Shown: positions 1-9,196, counted from the stretch's first letter. The stretch: 64,000 bases of DNA from Neobacillus terrae (GCF_011393025.1 NZ_JAAOEO010000002.1:186001-250000); one strand, 5' to 3'. The notes: generated from the letters alone by a model not told the origin. Program-made: numbers and translations.

Positions 1-854
1 TGGATGAATTAGTTAAACAGTGGGGGCAGCCTTCACGGATTGATCAAACCATCTATGGGTATGAATGGTATATCTACAAAAAGGATAATGCTCATTATTT
101 TCAGGCTGGCGTGGAAAATAAGAAACTGGTAACTATTTACGCTGTCGGCAAGGATCTTAACGCTTCCCCATTTGAACTAGGGGAATCAGTTGAAGAGATT
201 TTTAATACCCAGTTTTTTGATGCGAATATTAATATAACACTTGAAGGAAATATTTATCGATTTGAACTTAATGATACAGACCTGAACACACGGCCTCTAC
301 TGCAGCTAGGCAATATTTTTGCCCAGCTGTATATTGATAAGTTTACAGGCACTCTTTCAAGTGTTCGTTTTCTTAATGCTGCAACTCTAGTCAAGCAAAG
401 ACCCTATGAACTGGTTTACCGTGGCCAGCTTCTTGATCCAATTCAGCCTGATCAGGATAAATGGCACTCAATTGAAGAAGGTACCGAGAAAGAAATCTTT
501 GATCTTACAAATGTATTACGTTCGCGTCATGATTTGAAGACATTGGATTGGGATGAAAAACTTTCTGAAGCTGCTTATGCGCACAGTGAAGACATGGCAG
601 AGAATAATGATTTTTCCCATACTTCAAAGAAATTCGGTACGCTTTCAGATCGCCTGAAAAAAGCGGAGGTAACCTTTCAGTCTGCTGGAGAGAATATAGC
701 AGCCAATTATACAGATGGACCGGCAGTAGTCGAAGGATGGCTGAACAGCAAAGGGCACCGTGACTCTCTGCTAAATAAGGATTTTACTCATTTGGGAGTT
801 GGAGTTTACAAAAAGTATTATACTCAAAACTTTATCCAAAAGTATGAGAAATAA
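1..854 (+). CDS. ylbC: CAP-domain (SCP/PR1-like) protein YlbC, 5' end cut by window
   Basis: The reading frame is open from base 3, so the start and any signal peptide lie before the window; about 283 residues are visible. The first part matches the CAP-associated N-terminal domain (a WGQPSRID turn followed by YGYEWYIY). The last ~130 residues are a CAP domain: LRSRHDLKTLDWDEKL, HSEDMAENNDFSHTS, then SAGENIA and GWLNSKGHR. Family members are secreted or envelope-attached; the biochemical role of YlbC is not established. It precedes ylbD/ylbE as in B. subtilis and is followed by a bidirectional terminator. The product name is firm, the function is not. Confidence 0.88.
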   Translation, partial: DELVKQWGQPSRIDQTIYGYEWYIYKKDNAHYFQAGVENKKLVTIYAVGKDLNASPFELGESVEEIFNTQFFDANINITLEGNIYRFELNDTDLNTRPLLQLGNIFAQLYIDKFTGTLSSVRFLNAATLVKQRPYELVYRGQLLDPIQPDQDKWHSIEEGTEKEIFDLTNVLRSRHDLKTLDWDEKLSEAAYAHSEDMAENNDFSHTSKKFGTLSDRLKKAEVTFQSAGENIAANYTDGPAVVEGWLNSKGHRDSLLNKDFTHLGVGVYKKYYTQNFIQKYEK

Positions 855-918
855 AAATAAAAGCGTTGTCCCTGTTTAGCGATTTAAGTACAGAATAAGA
901 ATGATTTTTCTTCATAAA

Positions 919-949
919 AAAAGGAAGCTTCAAACTGGAGCTTCCTTTT
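919..949. terminator. Bidirectional terminator between ylbC and a convergent gene
   Basis: Inverted repeat GGAAGCT / AGCTTCC (923-929 and 939-945) flanked by an A-run on the left and a T-run on the right, so it can work on both strands. The minus-strand gene ends inside it: its stop codon lies at 930-932. Confidence 0.85.
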
Positions 950-1316
950 GATCTTTTACCGGATCCAGAGAGAAGTATCGGTTGCAGCAAAAGTATTTTT
1001 GGTTCCACTCCCCGATGAACTGATATCTTTTACCAATTTGAAATTCCTCGATTACAAAGTCTTTTGTAATTGGTGTCACTTTTTTAACAGCAGTTGATGA
1101 AGTCCCTGTTTCCACCTGAAGCTCCTGTACAAAAATAAAACGTTGATAATAAAATCTTTGTTTTTCACTGGATATTGACTTTATAACCCCTTCAACAATG
1201 GCTTCTTCATTAAAATGCCCTGAATTCTTCCACTTCATATCATTTTCTTTCATTTCTTTTCTTGTTAAAAGAAAAAAATATATACATATAATTGGAATAA
1301 CAATTGCTGTTACCAT
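930..1316 (-). CDS. Small membrane-anchored protein of unknown function
   Basis: 128 residues. An N-terminal hydrophobic segment (residues ~2-18, rich in I/V/F) is followed by a charged stretch (TRKEMKENDMKW) and a soluble part with several aromatic residues and one CC pair (YFCCNRYF). A GGAGGGG ribosome site lies about 11 bases before the ATG. The gene is convergent with ylbC and divergent from ylbD, so it is not part of their operon. I do not recognise the family. Sequence composition and the ribosome site suggest a real gene rather than a shadow; no function can be given. Confidence 0.6.
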   Translation of the reverse strand: MVTAIVIPIICIYFFLLTRKEMKENDMKWKNSGHFNEEAIVEGVIKSISSEKQRFYYQRFIFVQELQVETGTSSTAVKKVTPITKDFVIEEFQIGKRYQFIGEWNQKYFCCNRYFSLDPVKDQKEAPV

Positions 1317-1494
1317 GCCAGTGTTAACCCCTCCGCAAACCGCCTATAGTACCTATATGGCGAGCTTCTGTATCCTTTTGATTTTACCACTATACGCCCA
1401 AATAAAACGAGACAAATTACAAAGAGGTTTCACCAATAATTAAAAGCTACATATGGTAATATAGGCGAGCGATTTATGACAGAGGTGAAAATTT

Positions 1495-1920
1495 ATGGAA
1501 CAAAAAAAATTGCACCCTTCTGTGTTGAAGTTCAGGGAGTTTGTGAGGAACAATCCGGAAGTTTTATCAGAGGTTAAAAGCGGAAAAACAAGCCTTCAGG
1601 ATTTGTATGAAGAATGGTATCTTCTAGGCGAAGAGGATGAGAGATGGCAGCAGTTTAAGGAAACAGGCAATTCCACGGAATCAGATGAAAAGAAAAACAG
1701 CAGCGGTGATAAGAAATCTGATTGGATGGGACAGATAGCTAATATGGCTAAAAAAATGGATCCTGTTCAGATGCAGGTATTTATTAATAATGCCAGCCAG
1801 GCGCTCGGGGCAATACAGGGAGTATTATCCCAGTTCCAGGGTTCAGGTCAAATAAATCAGCCTGGGCCATCAAAGCCTGCAGAAGGCCCAAAACATCCTT
1901 TTCAGTTTAGAAAAGATTAA
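1495..1920 (+). CDS. ylbD: YlbD-like spore coat protein
   Basis: 141 residues, AGAGGTGA ribosome site 7 bases before the ATG. The N-terminal ~50 residues carry the YlbD signature (HPSVLKFREFVRNNP, then DLYEEWYLLGEED). The middle is charged and low in complexity (Glu/Lys/Ser, around residues 58-75) and the C-terminus is Gln/Gly/Pro-rich. In B. subtilis YlbD is listed as a spore coat protein. It is followed after 14 bases by ylbE, almost certainly in one transcript. Identity rests on the N-terminal motif and on gene order. Confidence 0.85.
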   Translation: MEQKKLHPSVLKFREFVRNNPEVLSEVKSGKTSLQDLYEEWYLLGEEDERWQQFKETGNSTESDEKKNSSGDKKSDWMGQIANMAKKMDPVQMQVFINNASQALGAIQGVLSQFQGSGQINQPGPSKPAEGPKHPFQFRKD

Positions 1921-1934
1921 GAAAGGAACCAGAT

Positions 1935-2177
1935 GTGATGAGAAGAGAAGTCCTAGAATACTTGGATAGCAAAAAAGAATTAAAGCAGTTTGTTAGGGAA
2001 CAGCCCATCTGGTACAGAAAGCTGTCCAGAAATCCTTATGAGCTGGAATCACTCGAGGTTGCTTCTTTACATCATTATAAAAAAACTGTTCCCCATCAGG
2101 TGGAGAAGTTTACAAATGGGGTACAGATGGCTTCTATGATGTTTCAAATGTTCCAGGCAATGAAAAGCCAGGGGTAA
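1935..2177 (+). CDS. ylbE: YlbE-like protein
   Basis: 80 residues with the YlbE family pattern: RREVLEYLDSKKELKQFVRE, QPIWYRKLSRNPYELE, and a short hydrophobic Met-rich tail (MASMMFQMFQAM). The start could be GTG at 1935 or ATG at 1938; AAAGGA at 1922-1927 is 7 bases from the GTG and 10 from the ATG. It sits 14 bases after ylbD and ends at a strong terminator. Function unknown; association with YlbD makes a sporulation role plausible but unproven. Confidence 0.8.
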   Translation: MMRREVLEYLDSKKELKQFVREQPIWYRKLSRNPYELESLEVASLHHYKKTVPHQVEKFTNGVQMASMMFQMFQAMKSQG

Positions 2178-2213
2178 AGCGCACATAATCCAGACTATGT
2201 GCGCTTTTATTTT
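2176..2213 (+). terminator. Terminator of the ylbD-ylbE unit
   Basis: Stem AAAGCGCACATA (2176-2187) / TATGTGCGCTTT (2196-2207), 8-base loop, then a T-rich tail. The ylbE stop codon overlaps its left foot. Confidence 0.9.
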
Positions 2214-2322
2214 GTAAAAGTTTATATAATGATATGAATAGTGTTCCTTCTGCCTGATCCTTTGTTTTTAAGAGTAAAAAACAAATGGAATGCGAACAAT
2301 ACATGCATAAGGAGTGATGAAA

Positions 2323-2763
2323 TTGAAAAGGAAACTGACTGGATTCATCGCGATGATACTCTTGCTTAGTATTTTTGCCGGCTGCCAAAGGGACATGCCA
2401 AAACCAAGAGCGAAAGCAAGTATGGTTAAGGCTTCAGAAAAGAAACCGGATAACAGCTCTCTTTCGCAAAGAATGGACGCTGGCAAAAAGGACTTTAGCG
2501 TGCATTATGACATAAGAGGAAAAAATCTGCTCATTGAATGCATGGTTAATGGAGTTTCCTTTCGGCAGAATGATCCTACTCAAAAAAAATTAGGGAAAAT
2601 AGCAGTTTGGGTTGATGGAAAGAAAAAGGAGGAGGTAGCTTCAGCAGCATTTATAGTTAGAAACCTATCGCCTGGTGCACATCGGATAAAGCTTGATATC
2701 TTAAACTTAAAAAATAAACCTTACGGGATGAGCAGAGATTTTTTGGTAAATATCCCTAATTAA
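2323..2763 (+). CDS. Putative lipoprotein of unknown function
   Basis: About 146 residues. Basic N-terminus (MKRKL), hydrophobic core (TGFIAMILLLSI) and the lipobox FAG-C, so the mature protein should be lipid-anchored outside the membrane. The mature part starts with a Lys/Ser-rich linker and continues into a beta-rich segment ending in RNLSPGAHRIKLDILN, which resembles an extracellular beta-sandwich. Start choice: AAGGAG at 2309-2314 overlaps a GTG at 2314 and is only 2 bases from the ATG at 2317, while the TTG at 2323 is 8 bases away, so TTG is preferred. It lies between ylbE and ricF. Family not recognised. Confidence 0.7.
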   Translation: MKRKLTGFIAMILLLSIFAGCQRDMPKPRAKASMVKASEKKPDNSSLSQRMDAGKKDFSVHYDIRGKNLLIECMVNGVSFRQNDPTQKKLGKIAVWVDGKKKEEVASAAFIVRNLSPGAHRIKLDILNLKNKPYGMSRDFLVNIPN

Positions 2764-2821
2764 ATTGAAAATTTCACTTTCTTATTTTAACCGTGGTAGA
2801 ATAAGGAGTGGAGGTGGGCTC

Positions 2822-3268
2822 ATGCTAGCAACATTTGAAAGAATAGAACTATTGGATCAAGCCGAAAATTTAAGCCAGATGATTATTGACTCTGATGTAG
2901 CAGAAAATTATTACATTTGTTTATATAAATTACAGTCCAATCAGGAGGCCCAAAGGAAAATACGCCATTTCGCCAAACTGAAGGAACAATACGAGGAAGT
3001 TCAGCGATTCGGAAAATACCATCCTGATTATAAAAAAGTTATGATGGAAATCCGTGTAGCCAAAAGGGAGATGGACCTTGATTTTCACGTAGCGGAGTTT
3101 AGGAAAGCCGAAAATGATCTGCAGGATTTATTGAACCATATCAGTGTCCTCATAGGCGGGGCAGTTTCACGCAATGTGAAAGTACCTACAGGAAATCCCT
3201 TTTTTGATACATCTTCGAGCTGTGGAGGCAGCTGCGGTTCTGGAGGCAGCTGTGGATGTTCTGCATAA
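2822..3268 (+). CDS. ricF: RicF (YlbF), RNase Y regulatory complex subunit
   Basis: 148 residues counted from the ATG at 2822, which has a GGAGGTGGG ribosome site; an in-frame TTG 57 bases earlier has no such site. The protein is a helical YlbF/YmcA-type domain (residues ~1-115, e.g. LLDQAENLSQMIIDSD, KEQYEEVQRFGKYHPDY) and a Cys-rich tail, SCGGSCGSGGSCGCSA, with four cysteines. In B. subtilis YlbF pairs with YmcA and YaaT (RicAFT), carries iron-sulfur clusters, and directs RNase Y processing of mRNAs, with effects on competence, biofilm and sporulation. The Cys-rich tail fits cluster ligation. Confidence 0.93.
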   Translation: MLATFERIELLDQAENLSQMIIDSDVAENYYICLYKLQSNQEAQRKIRHFAKLKEQYEEVQRFGKYHPDYKKVMMEIRVAKREMDLDFHVAEFRKAENDLQDLLNHISVLIGGAVSRNVKVPTGNPFFDTSSSCGGSCGSGGSCGCSA

Positions 3269-3294
3269 AACGGCATAATTGCCGTTTTTTTTTT
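3267..3294 (+). terminator. Terminator after ricF
   Basis: Stem AAAACGGC (3267-3274) / GCCGTTTT (3281-3288), 6-base loop, followed by a run of T. Confidence 0.88.
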
Positions 3295-3344
3295 CGGTTA
3301 GGAAATTATAGATTTTCACCTTGTGGAAAACTCCGAACTAGGTT

Positions 3345-3600
3345 AGTGTAATCCAGCTCCAGCGCCTAGCCCCTCGGGGTCTTAAGCCAAATCACTTCAG
3401 AAATCAGGACAAGGAAAGCTTCGGAAGCATCCGCATCGCACGAAGGAAAAGCTTTTGCTTTTCCGAGGATGACTACGTGATTCGTCTTATGCCTGTTGGA
3501 GGCCCACAGGATGTGGGTCAGGAAGGCGTTGCCACAGGACGTGGCGATTTTAGCCTTTCATCATCTAACCAGGGCGCTTGCGCCTTTTGTTCTGATACAA
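3345..3600. repeat. Dispersed intergenic repeat, family A, longest copy
   Basis: This ~350-base gap holds no convincing gene. It begins with CCAGCGCCTAGCCCCTCGGG, continues with GGACAAGGAAAGCTT, an AAGCTTTTGCTT hairpin, GTGGGTCAGGAAGGCG, and ends at AGGGCGCTTGCGCCTTTTG. The reverse complement of its first part (GAGGGGCTAGGCGCTG) recurs at 9415 and 23545, and its middle part recurs in decayed form at 7838. It has no coding capacity and several short palindromes. Confidence 0.8.
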
Positions 3601-3628
3601 GAAAAACCACATCTAACTTGACTGTTGT

Positions 3629-3970
3629 CTACGTTGCGGAAAGATAATCATTTTGAAACCTTACGCAATCATTACATAGATTGCCGCAGCAAAACATCTT
3701 TTTTTGTGGAACATAAAACCGGTGTCTAAAAACCAATAATGATTTTTCCTTCCGTACAAAAACCGTTTGACTGTGAAGGCGTTTCCCTTGCATTGCTTTG
3801 GCCGCTGATTGCATAATAGCTTTTTGAATATCTTCGACCATGGTTCTCTCCCTTGGCATAATATAAAGGAAGGGGATTCCGGTGATCTTTTTCCATTCTG
3901 CTTTTTCAATTATAGAATTGGAGGACTGGAGCAGGATGATAAATTTTTCCCATACAAGATCTAACTCCAT
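3629..3970 (-). CDS. Small cysteine-containing protein of unknown function
   Basis: About 113 residues from the ATG at 3970, which follows AGGTG by 6-7 bases (an in-frame GTG nine bases earlier overlaps that site). The N-terminal half looks like an amphipathic soluble domain (ELDLVWEKFIILLQ, EWKKITGIPFLYIM). The C-terminus carries a compact cysteine cluster, FCCGNLCNDCVRF, which resembles metal-binding CCG-x2-C-x2-C motifs. It lies on the opposite strand between ricF and ylbG, next to repeat A. I do not recognise the family and assign no function. Confidence 0.62.
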   Translation of the reverse strand: MELDLVWEKFIILLQSSNSIIEKAEWKKITGIPFLYIMPRERTMVEDIQKAIMQSAAKAMQGKRLHSQTVFVRKEKSLLVFRHRFYVPQKKMFCCGNLCNDCVRFQNDYLSAT

Positions 3971-4086
3971 AAATTTCACCTACTTGTTATTGTTAGAATT
4001 TTGGGAAGTAATTTAGGTTTAAATTGAAATCTAGTGCTTTTTTATGCTAGACTAATAAAAACTAGTGCATTTAAGGGGAAAAAAAT

Positions 4087-4362
4087 ATGATTGGACAGAG
4101 ACAGGGATTGGTTATATGGCTCTATTCCTTAAAGCAGGCTAAAATGCTGAGAAGATTTGGCAACGTTCATTATGTCTCGAAGAGATTGAAATATGTAGTC
4201 CTCTATTGCAATCAGGAAGACTTGGAAGGCATTATGGAGAAATTAAACTCCTATTCTTTCGTTAAGAAAATTGAACCGTCATATAAACCTTTTTTGAAAA
4301 TGGAGTATGAAAACTCAGCTCCTGACAAAGCAAAAGAATACGATTATAAAATGGGGATTTAA
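4087..4362 (+). CDS. ylbG: YlbG, conserved small protein (DUF2129 type)
   Basis: 91 residues, close to the B. subtilis length. Conserved stretches are [20 protein letters not shown] near residue 20 and [14 protein letters not shown] followed by [11 protein letters not shown] at the end. GGGGAAAA precedes the ATG. Predicted soluble cytoplasmic protein; function unknown. A strong terminator follows immediately, and a minus-strand gene converges on it from the other side. Confidence 0.9.
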   Translation: MIGQRQGLVIWLYSLKQAKMLRRFGNVHYVSKRLKYVVLYCNQEDLEGIMEKLNSYSFVKKIEPSYKPFLKMEYENSAPDKAKEYDYKMGI

Positions 4363-4391
4363 AGGTGGGGGCTTAAGCCCTCACCTTTTCT
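4362..4391 (+). terminator. Terminator after ylbG
   Basis: AAAGGTGGGGGC / GCCCTCACCTTT stem with a TTAA loop and a T-rich tail; it lies between convergent genes and may serve both. Confidence 0.85.
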
Positions 4392-4399
4392 TATCCTTT

Positions 4400-4789
4400 T
4401 TATTGTAGGGGTGCTAAAAAATGATTGAGTCTTAAAATTCCTATCAGATACTGGTAGTAAAGCTCATTTTCAGAAAAAATGACTGATGGCTTAACTGACA
4501 GTTCATAAATTTCCTTACCAAGTGTTCTGGCCGTTTCAGAAAAGAGATCAAAACGTTTATTTGGAAGGTGGACTGGATTTGGAATCCCTTCTCTGCAAAA
4601 ATAAATAGGCTGAAACTTTCCAGGATCTGTTGGCTTCAATATAATTGCCAAAGAGGTAAGTTCTCTTTTTTCAATAGTTGTATGCAATGCCATCATGTAT
4701 TGGATCCGGTTGGGATTTGATTTTGCAAGTTCGATTAATTCATATATATCCGAGTACCCTTCACCTAATTCTATAAAACGCTGTATCAA
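4400..4789 (-). CDS. Conserved hypothetical protein (MIQRFIELGEG type)
   Basis: 129 residues, starting with TTG behind AGGAG (10 bases). The N-terminus MIQRFIELGEGYSDIYELIE is, as far as I recall, a conserved hallmark of a small Bacillus-specific family next to ylbG that databases have at times mislabelled as methylthioribose kinase; nothing here looks like a kinase. The body is soluble with alternating helices and strands (YMMALHTTIEKRELTSLAII). Convergent with ylbG, divergent from the next gene. Function unknown. Confidence 0.7.
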   Translation of the reverse strand: MIQRFIELGEGYSDIYELIELAKSNPNRIQYMMALHTTIEKRELTSLAIILKPTDPGKFQPIYFCREGIPNPVHLPNKRFDLFSETARTLGKEIYELSVKPSVIFSENELYYQYLIGILRLNHFLAPLQ

Positions 4790-4940
4790 TGGACAGTTCT
4801 CCTTTTTGTCATAATTTCTAAATTAATTTAACACTTTAGGGATAGAAAGAAAAGTGAAATAGAGGTTTTCCAACCAAAAGTGGTCTTCGTAAACATCATG
4901 TTATTGGTATAAAAGGAATGTTTTTTAAGGGGAGTTTCAT

Positions 4941-6365
4941 TTGTATAAAAAGATCATTATTTGTCTGCTTATCTTTTTGGCTGCTTTTGGAGGAATTCAA
5001 TATTGGCAGTGGCACAGCTTTTCAGAAATTGGGAAAAAACATTCTGACGGCCTAAAAAATCAGGTTTCGCAGGAACTTATCATAAATTCGGATGCGAGCG
5101 GTCTTCTTAACATCGTTCACACATTTTCAGGACTGAGCACAAAAAAAGAATATACAGTCTTGCCTCCACGGTATAGTCCAAATTGGACTTGTATAGGCGC
5201 CGATAGAGAAAAATGCGCCAGCCAAGACAGCGACCCGAATACCTTTCTGGCCACAAAAGGCACTTTGTCTCTACAGTATTCTCTGCAAACAAACAAAAAA
5301 GAAAAAGCATTTTTACTCATGGAATGGTCAGCGGGCTTAAAGAATGAGAGCATCCAAAATACAAAAATCACAATAATTTCTCCAGCAAAACAGAAAGGGA
5401 AATGGATAGCAGGTATCCCCTTAACAGGGCTAAAGAAAAGGGAATTAATCGATTATTACGTTTTTAAGGGGAGAGAACCAGAAGTTTCTTTATACTGGCA
5501 GGAGAGTCCCCTTTATGTGTTAAAGCAAACGGGGAATTATACCATATATAGTGATAGACCAGAGGAATTGAATACAGAGAAAAAGATCATTGAATCCAGC
5601 TGGCTGAAAAGCATGCCTTTTTTAAATATTTTTTTTACAAAAAAGACACCACCAGGATCAGCCCCAGGATTTCTATTCCTGGCGGATGGCCGGCCCGCTT
5701 CAGAAATACAAGCGGCAGCTGCTGAATATTTCTATGGACAGAAGTTTAAAAAAGCACCCGAATCTGAATGGATAAAGGATATGCTTCTTTCCAATTATTC
5801 TGGTAATGAACCCAGGACTGAGAAAGGGAGATTTGCTTTAAACCAATTGCATTCCTCCCTTAGTGATAAGGAATGGAAAAAATTTATTGGTAAGGTAAAC
5901 AGGACAAAAACACAAGTGAATGTCAGAGATTTAGACTCTATTCTGGAGAAAACAAAAGGGATGAAAACGTCCTTTTTTACATTAAATGCAGAGAAAACAA
6001 ACGAAAATATTCCTCTTACTTTTTTTGAGAGCCGATCTCTTGTTATCAATGGTACGAAAGCTCCCTCTCTTGAGATTCTAATAGCACAAAGCAGCCATTT
6101 TTATCCTTTCGTCGCAACAATGGGTGCTTTGGGATATACGGCAGGTCAACGCGAAGAAAAGTTTATTGTTTTAAAGAAACAAAAGGCCATATATAGTTTC
6201 CAGCCTGAGAAGAAAATATTTTATCGGAATGGACAAAGCTACGGGCTTTTGATAAATCCTTTTATGGTTAAAACAGGAAAAGTTTATATAAGCGAGGCTG
6301 GACTCAAATCCATATTTAAAGTGAAGGTAACTGAAACTAAAAAGGAGATTACTTTAATCGATTAA
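4941..6365 (+). CDS. Exported protein of unknown function with a C-terminal copper-amine-oxidase-N-like domain
   Basis: 474 residues. The TTG start follows AAGGGGAG by 6 bases. Residues ~3-22 (KKIIICLLIFLAAFGGIQYW) form an uncleaved signal anchor or signal peptide; the remaining ~450 residues would be extracytoplasmic. A possible disulfide pair lies at WTCIGADREKC. The last ~65 residues (YSFQPEKKIFYRNGQSYGLL to the end) resemble the copper amine oxidase N-terminal-like fold often found in Bacillus wall proteins; this is a weak, by-eye match. It lies alone between divergent and terminator sequences. Family not recognised. Confidence 0.68.
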   Translation: MYKKIIICLLIFLAAFGGIQYWQWHSFSEIGKKHSDGLKNQVSQELIINSDASGLLNIVHTFSGLSTKKEYTVLPPRYSPNWTCIGADREKCASQDSDPNTFLATKGTLSLQYSLQTNKKEKAFLLMEWSAGLKNESIQNTKITIISPAKQKGKWIAGIPLTGLKKRELIDYYVFKGREPEVSLYWQESPLYVLKQTGNYTIYSDRPEELNTEKKIIESSWLKSMPFLNIFFTKKTPPGSAPGFLFLADGRPASEIQAAAAEYFYGQKFKKAPESEWIKDMLLSNYSGNEPRTEKGRFALNQLHSSLSDKEWKKFIGKVNRTKTQVNVRDLDSILEKTKGMKTSFFTLNAEKTNENIPLTFFESRSLVINGTKAPSLEILIAQSSHFYPFVATMGALGYTAGQREEKFIVLKKQKAIYSFQPEKKIFYRNGQSYGLLINPFMVKTGKVYISEAGLKSIFKVKVTETKKEITLID

Positions 6366-6370
6366 CAAAG

Positions 6371-6410
6371 AAAAAACCCTGCAGAAAAAATCTGCAGGGT
6401 CCTTCTATAT
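6371..6410 (+). terminator. Terminator after the exported protein gene
   Basis: Perfect 10-base stem ACCCTGCAGA (6376-6385) / TCTGCAGGGT (6391-6400) with an A-run before and a T/C-rich tail after. Confidence 0.88.
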
Positions 6411-6707
6411 CCTTAAAAAGGATAGAAGGCAAAGGGAGAGGAGAAACCGGAGGAAGAACTTATGGGGAAACGTAAGTCTTCTCCGCGGTTGGCAACAACA
6501 TCCTCGAATTGATGTTGTTAGTAACATTATTTCCACAAGAGGAAGACTTATACACATGTTTGATAATAAATTAAAATTTTCCCAAACTTGATTCTTACTA
6601 TTTTTATTAAACAGCTTTATAAATTAGTTATCCTGTTGGCTTGGAAATAGCAATTATGATAGGATAGTGAAGAAATAAGAAAATTGTCAGAATATGTGGT
6701 GATTAAG
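6411..6707. other. Structured intergenic region before rsmD with a DnaA-box match
   Basis: No gene seen apart from a 16-codon frame (6462-6512) that starts behind GGAGG. Two hairpins can form: AGAACTTA with TAAGTCTTCT around 6456-6482, and AACAACAT / ATGTTGTT around 6495-6521. TTATACACA at 6548-6556 matches the DnaA-box consensus. The rest is AT-rich and probably holds the rsmD-coaD promoter. Confidence 0.45.
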
Positions 6708-7762
<1,055 letters not shown>

Positions 7763-7781
7763 GCAGATCATAACATATAAG

Positions 7782-7818
7782 AAAACAGACCAGAGCTGGT
7801 TCTCTGGTCTGTTTTTTG
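7782..7818 (+). terminator. Terminator of rsmD-coaD
   Basis: AACAGACCAGAG (7784-7795) / CTCTGGTCTGTT (7802-7813), perfect 12-base stem, then TTTTT. Confidence 0.92.
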
Positions 7819-7837
7819 ATAATCGGAATTAATTTTG

Positions 7838-7985
7838 ACGGACAGGACAAGGAAGTCTTTATCAGCTTTTGCATCACATGAAGAAGAAGCAAAGCTTTAT
7901 TGAGGACGTGCCTTTTGGAGCGTAATATGGGCAACTGCGGGGCTGCTCTCACTTAAAGGCTCGGCAATCGCCAAGTTTTCTTTAC
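7838..7985. repeat. Decayed copies of repeat families A and B
   Basis: GGACAAGGAAGTCTT followed by GCATCACATGAAGAAGAAGC and GAGGACGTGCC aligns with the middle of the family A repeat at 3404-3480. Next to it, GGCTCGGCAATCGCCAAG (7963 onward) resembles the core of the family B element at 11485. No gene is seen here; ylbJ ends at its right border. Confidence 0.55.
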
Positions 7986-9196
7986 GCTTTTACATTCCTT
8001 TTTACAAGGATTAATACATAAACTCCAAGTGCAAAAAGAGTAATCAATGGACCGGCAAGGACCATTTTTTGAAATAAGTGATCTGACTCTATGGCCGTTT
8101 TAAGAAGACTGACGGGTATGGCATTTGAAGGCTTTTCTGGTTCCTGAAAATGAAGATAAAGTGGTTTCCATAAAATAAGTGTAAATAAGCTGGCAAAAAC
8201 ACCTTGAATAATCCTTGCGAAAAAAAACGGCTGGAACCGTATATCGGTTTGAGCCAAGATGCTTGCAACCTGCGCCTGAACACTAAAACCACTAAAAGCA
8301 AGGATAAAGCTTGTTATCATTGCCTGCTGCAGCATAGTGGCATCCTGAACCTGGCTTGTCAGCTGGCTGCCAAGGGTAATCTCAAAAAGACCAGAAATAA
8401 AGGGAATACTCAGCATATCAGGAAAGGATATTGCCTGCAGGGCGAAATCAACAACTTGTGCAAGGAAAGCAGTGATATGTAAAAGATATAGGAGTTTATT
8501 TATCACTGAAAAAATTATAATAAACCCACCGACCATTAGAAGGGTTTGAATGGAGGAAGTCACTGCATCGCCCAATAATTTCCCGATGGGACGATTATCT
8601 TTTAATCTCGTTTGATGAAGAGCGGATAAGGCACTTCTAAATGCAAACCTTTTTTTTCTTTCACTCCTTTTCAGTGAATCTTCCTTTCCATAAAACCTCA
8701 TGAGGATACCAACACCGATGTTTCCAAGATAATGAGCAAAGGCAAAAATGACACCCAGCTGAGCATTATTGAAAAATCCAACGGAAACAGCTCCGAAAAT
8801 AAATAGCGGGTTTGAGGAATTAGTAAAAGACACAAGCCTCTCAGCTTCAGTTCTAGTTAATTGTCCTTCCTGGCGAAGCCTTGCTGTTAGTTTTGCGCCT
8901 GCAGGAAAACCGGACGCCATACCCATGGCCCATACAAAACCGCCAACCCCAGGCACTTTAAAAAGTGGCCGCATTAGCGGTTCGAGCAGGACCCCTATAA
9001 ATTTAACGACTCCAAAACCGATAAGCATTTCCGAGACAATAAAAAAGGGCAGTAACGAAGGAAAAACAATTTCCCACCACATATTTAATCCCCTGATTGA
9101 TGCCTGAAATGATTCCTGTGGAAAGGAAATAAGGGAACCTGCCAATATGGTAACTGAAACAGATAAAAAGAGGGTTTTTAGCTTTGAACGAAACAA
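7982..9196 (-). CDS. ylbJ: Sporulation integral membrane protein YlbJ
   Basis: About 404 residues if started at the TTG at 9196, which lies 9 bases after AGGAGG; upstream in-frame codons have no ribosome site. Polytopic membrane protein of the nucleoside-recognition/gate (YlbJ/SpmA-like) group: MGMASGFPAGAKLTARLRQEG (~95-115, quoted in part), FTNSSNPLFIFGAVSVG, then several hydrophobic segments to the C-terminus. In B. subtilis ylbJ is transcribed in the mother cell by sigma-E and is needed for heat-resistant spores; substrate unknown. It is transcribed opposite to coaD and ylbK, as in B. subtilis. Confidence 0.93.
   Translation of the reverse strand: MFRSKLKTLFLSVSVTILAGSLISFPQESFQASIRGLNMWWEIVFPSLLPFFIVSEMLIGFGVVKFIGVLLEPLMRPLFKVPGVGGFVWAMGMASGFPAGAKLTARLRQEGQLTRTEAERLVSFTNSSNPLFIFGAVSVGFFNNAQLGVIFAFAHYLGNIGVGILMRFYGKEDSLKRSERKKRFAFRSALSALHQTRLKDNRPIGKLLGDAVTSSIQTLLMVGGFIIIFSVINKLLYLLHITAFLAQVVDFALQAISFPDMLSIPFISGLFEITLGSQLTSQVQDATMLQQAMITSFILAFSGFSVQAQVASILAQTDIRFQPFFFARIIQGVFASLFTLILWKPLYLHFQEPEKPSNAIPVSLLKTAIESDHLFQKMVLAGPLITLFALGVYVLILVKRNVKA

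Noticed and set aside
1198..1443. 81-codon plus-strand frame opposite the gene at 930-1316
   Set aside because: Overlaps the better supported minus-strand gene, no ribosome site, composition unlike its neighbours.
6462..6512. 16-codon frame behind GGAGG
   Set aside because: Too short to support as a gene by eye; kept only as part of the intergenic description.
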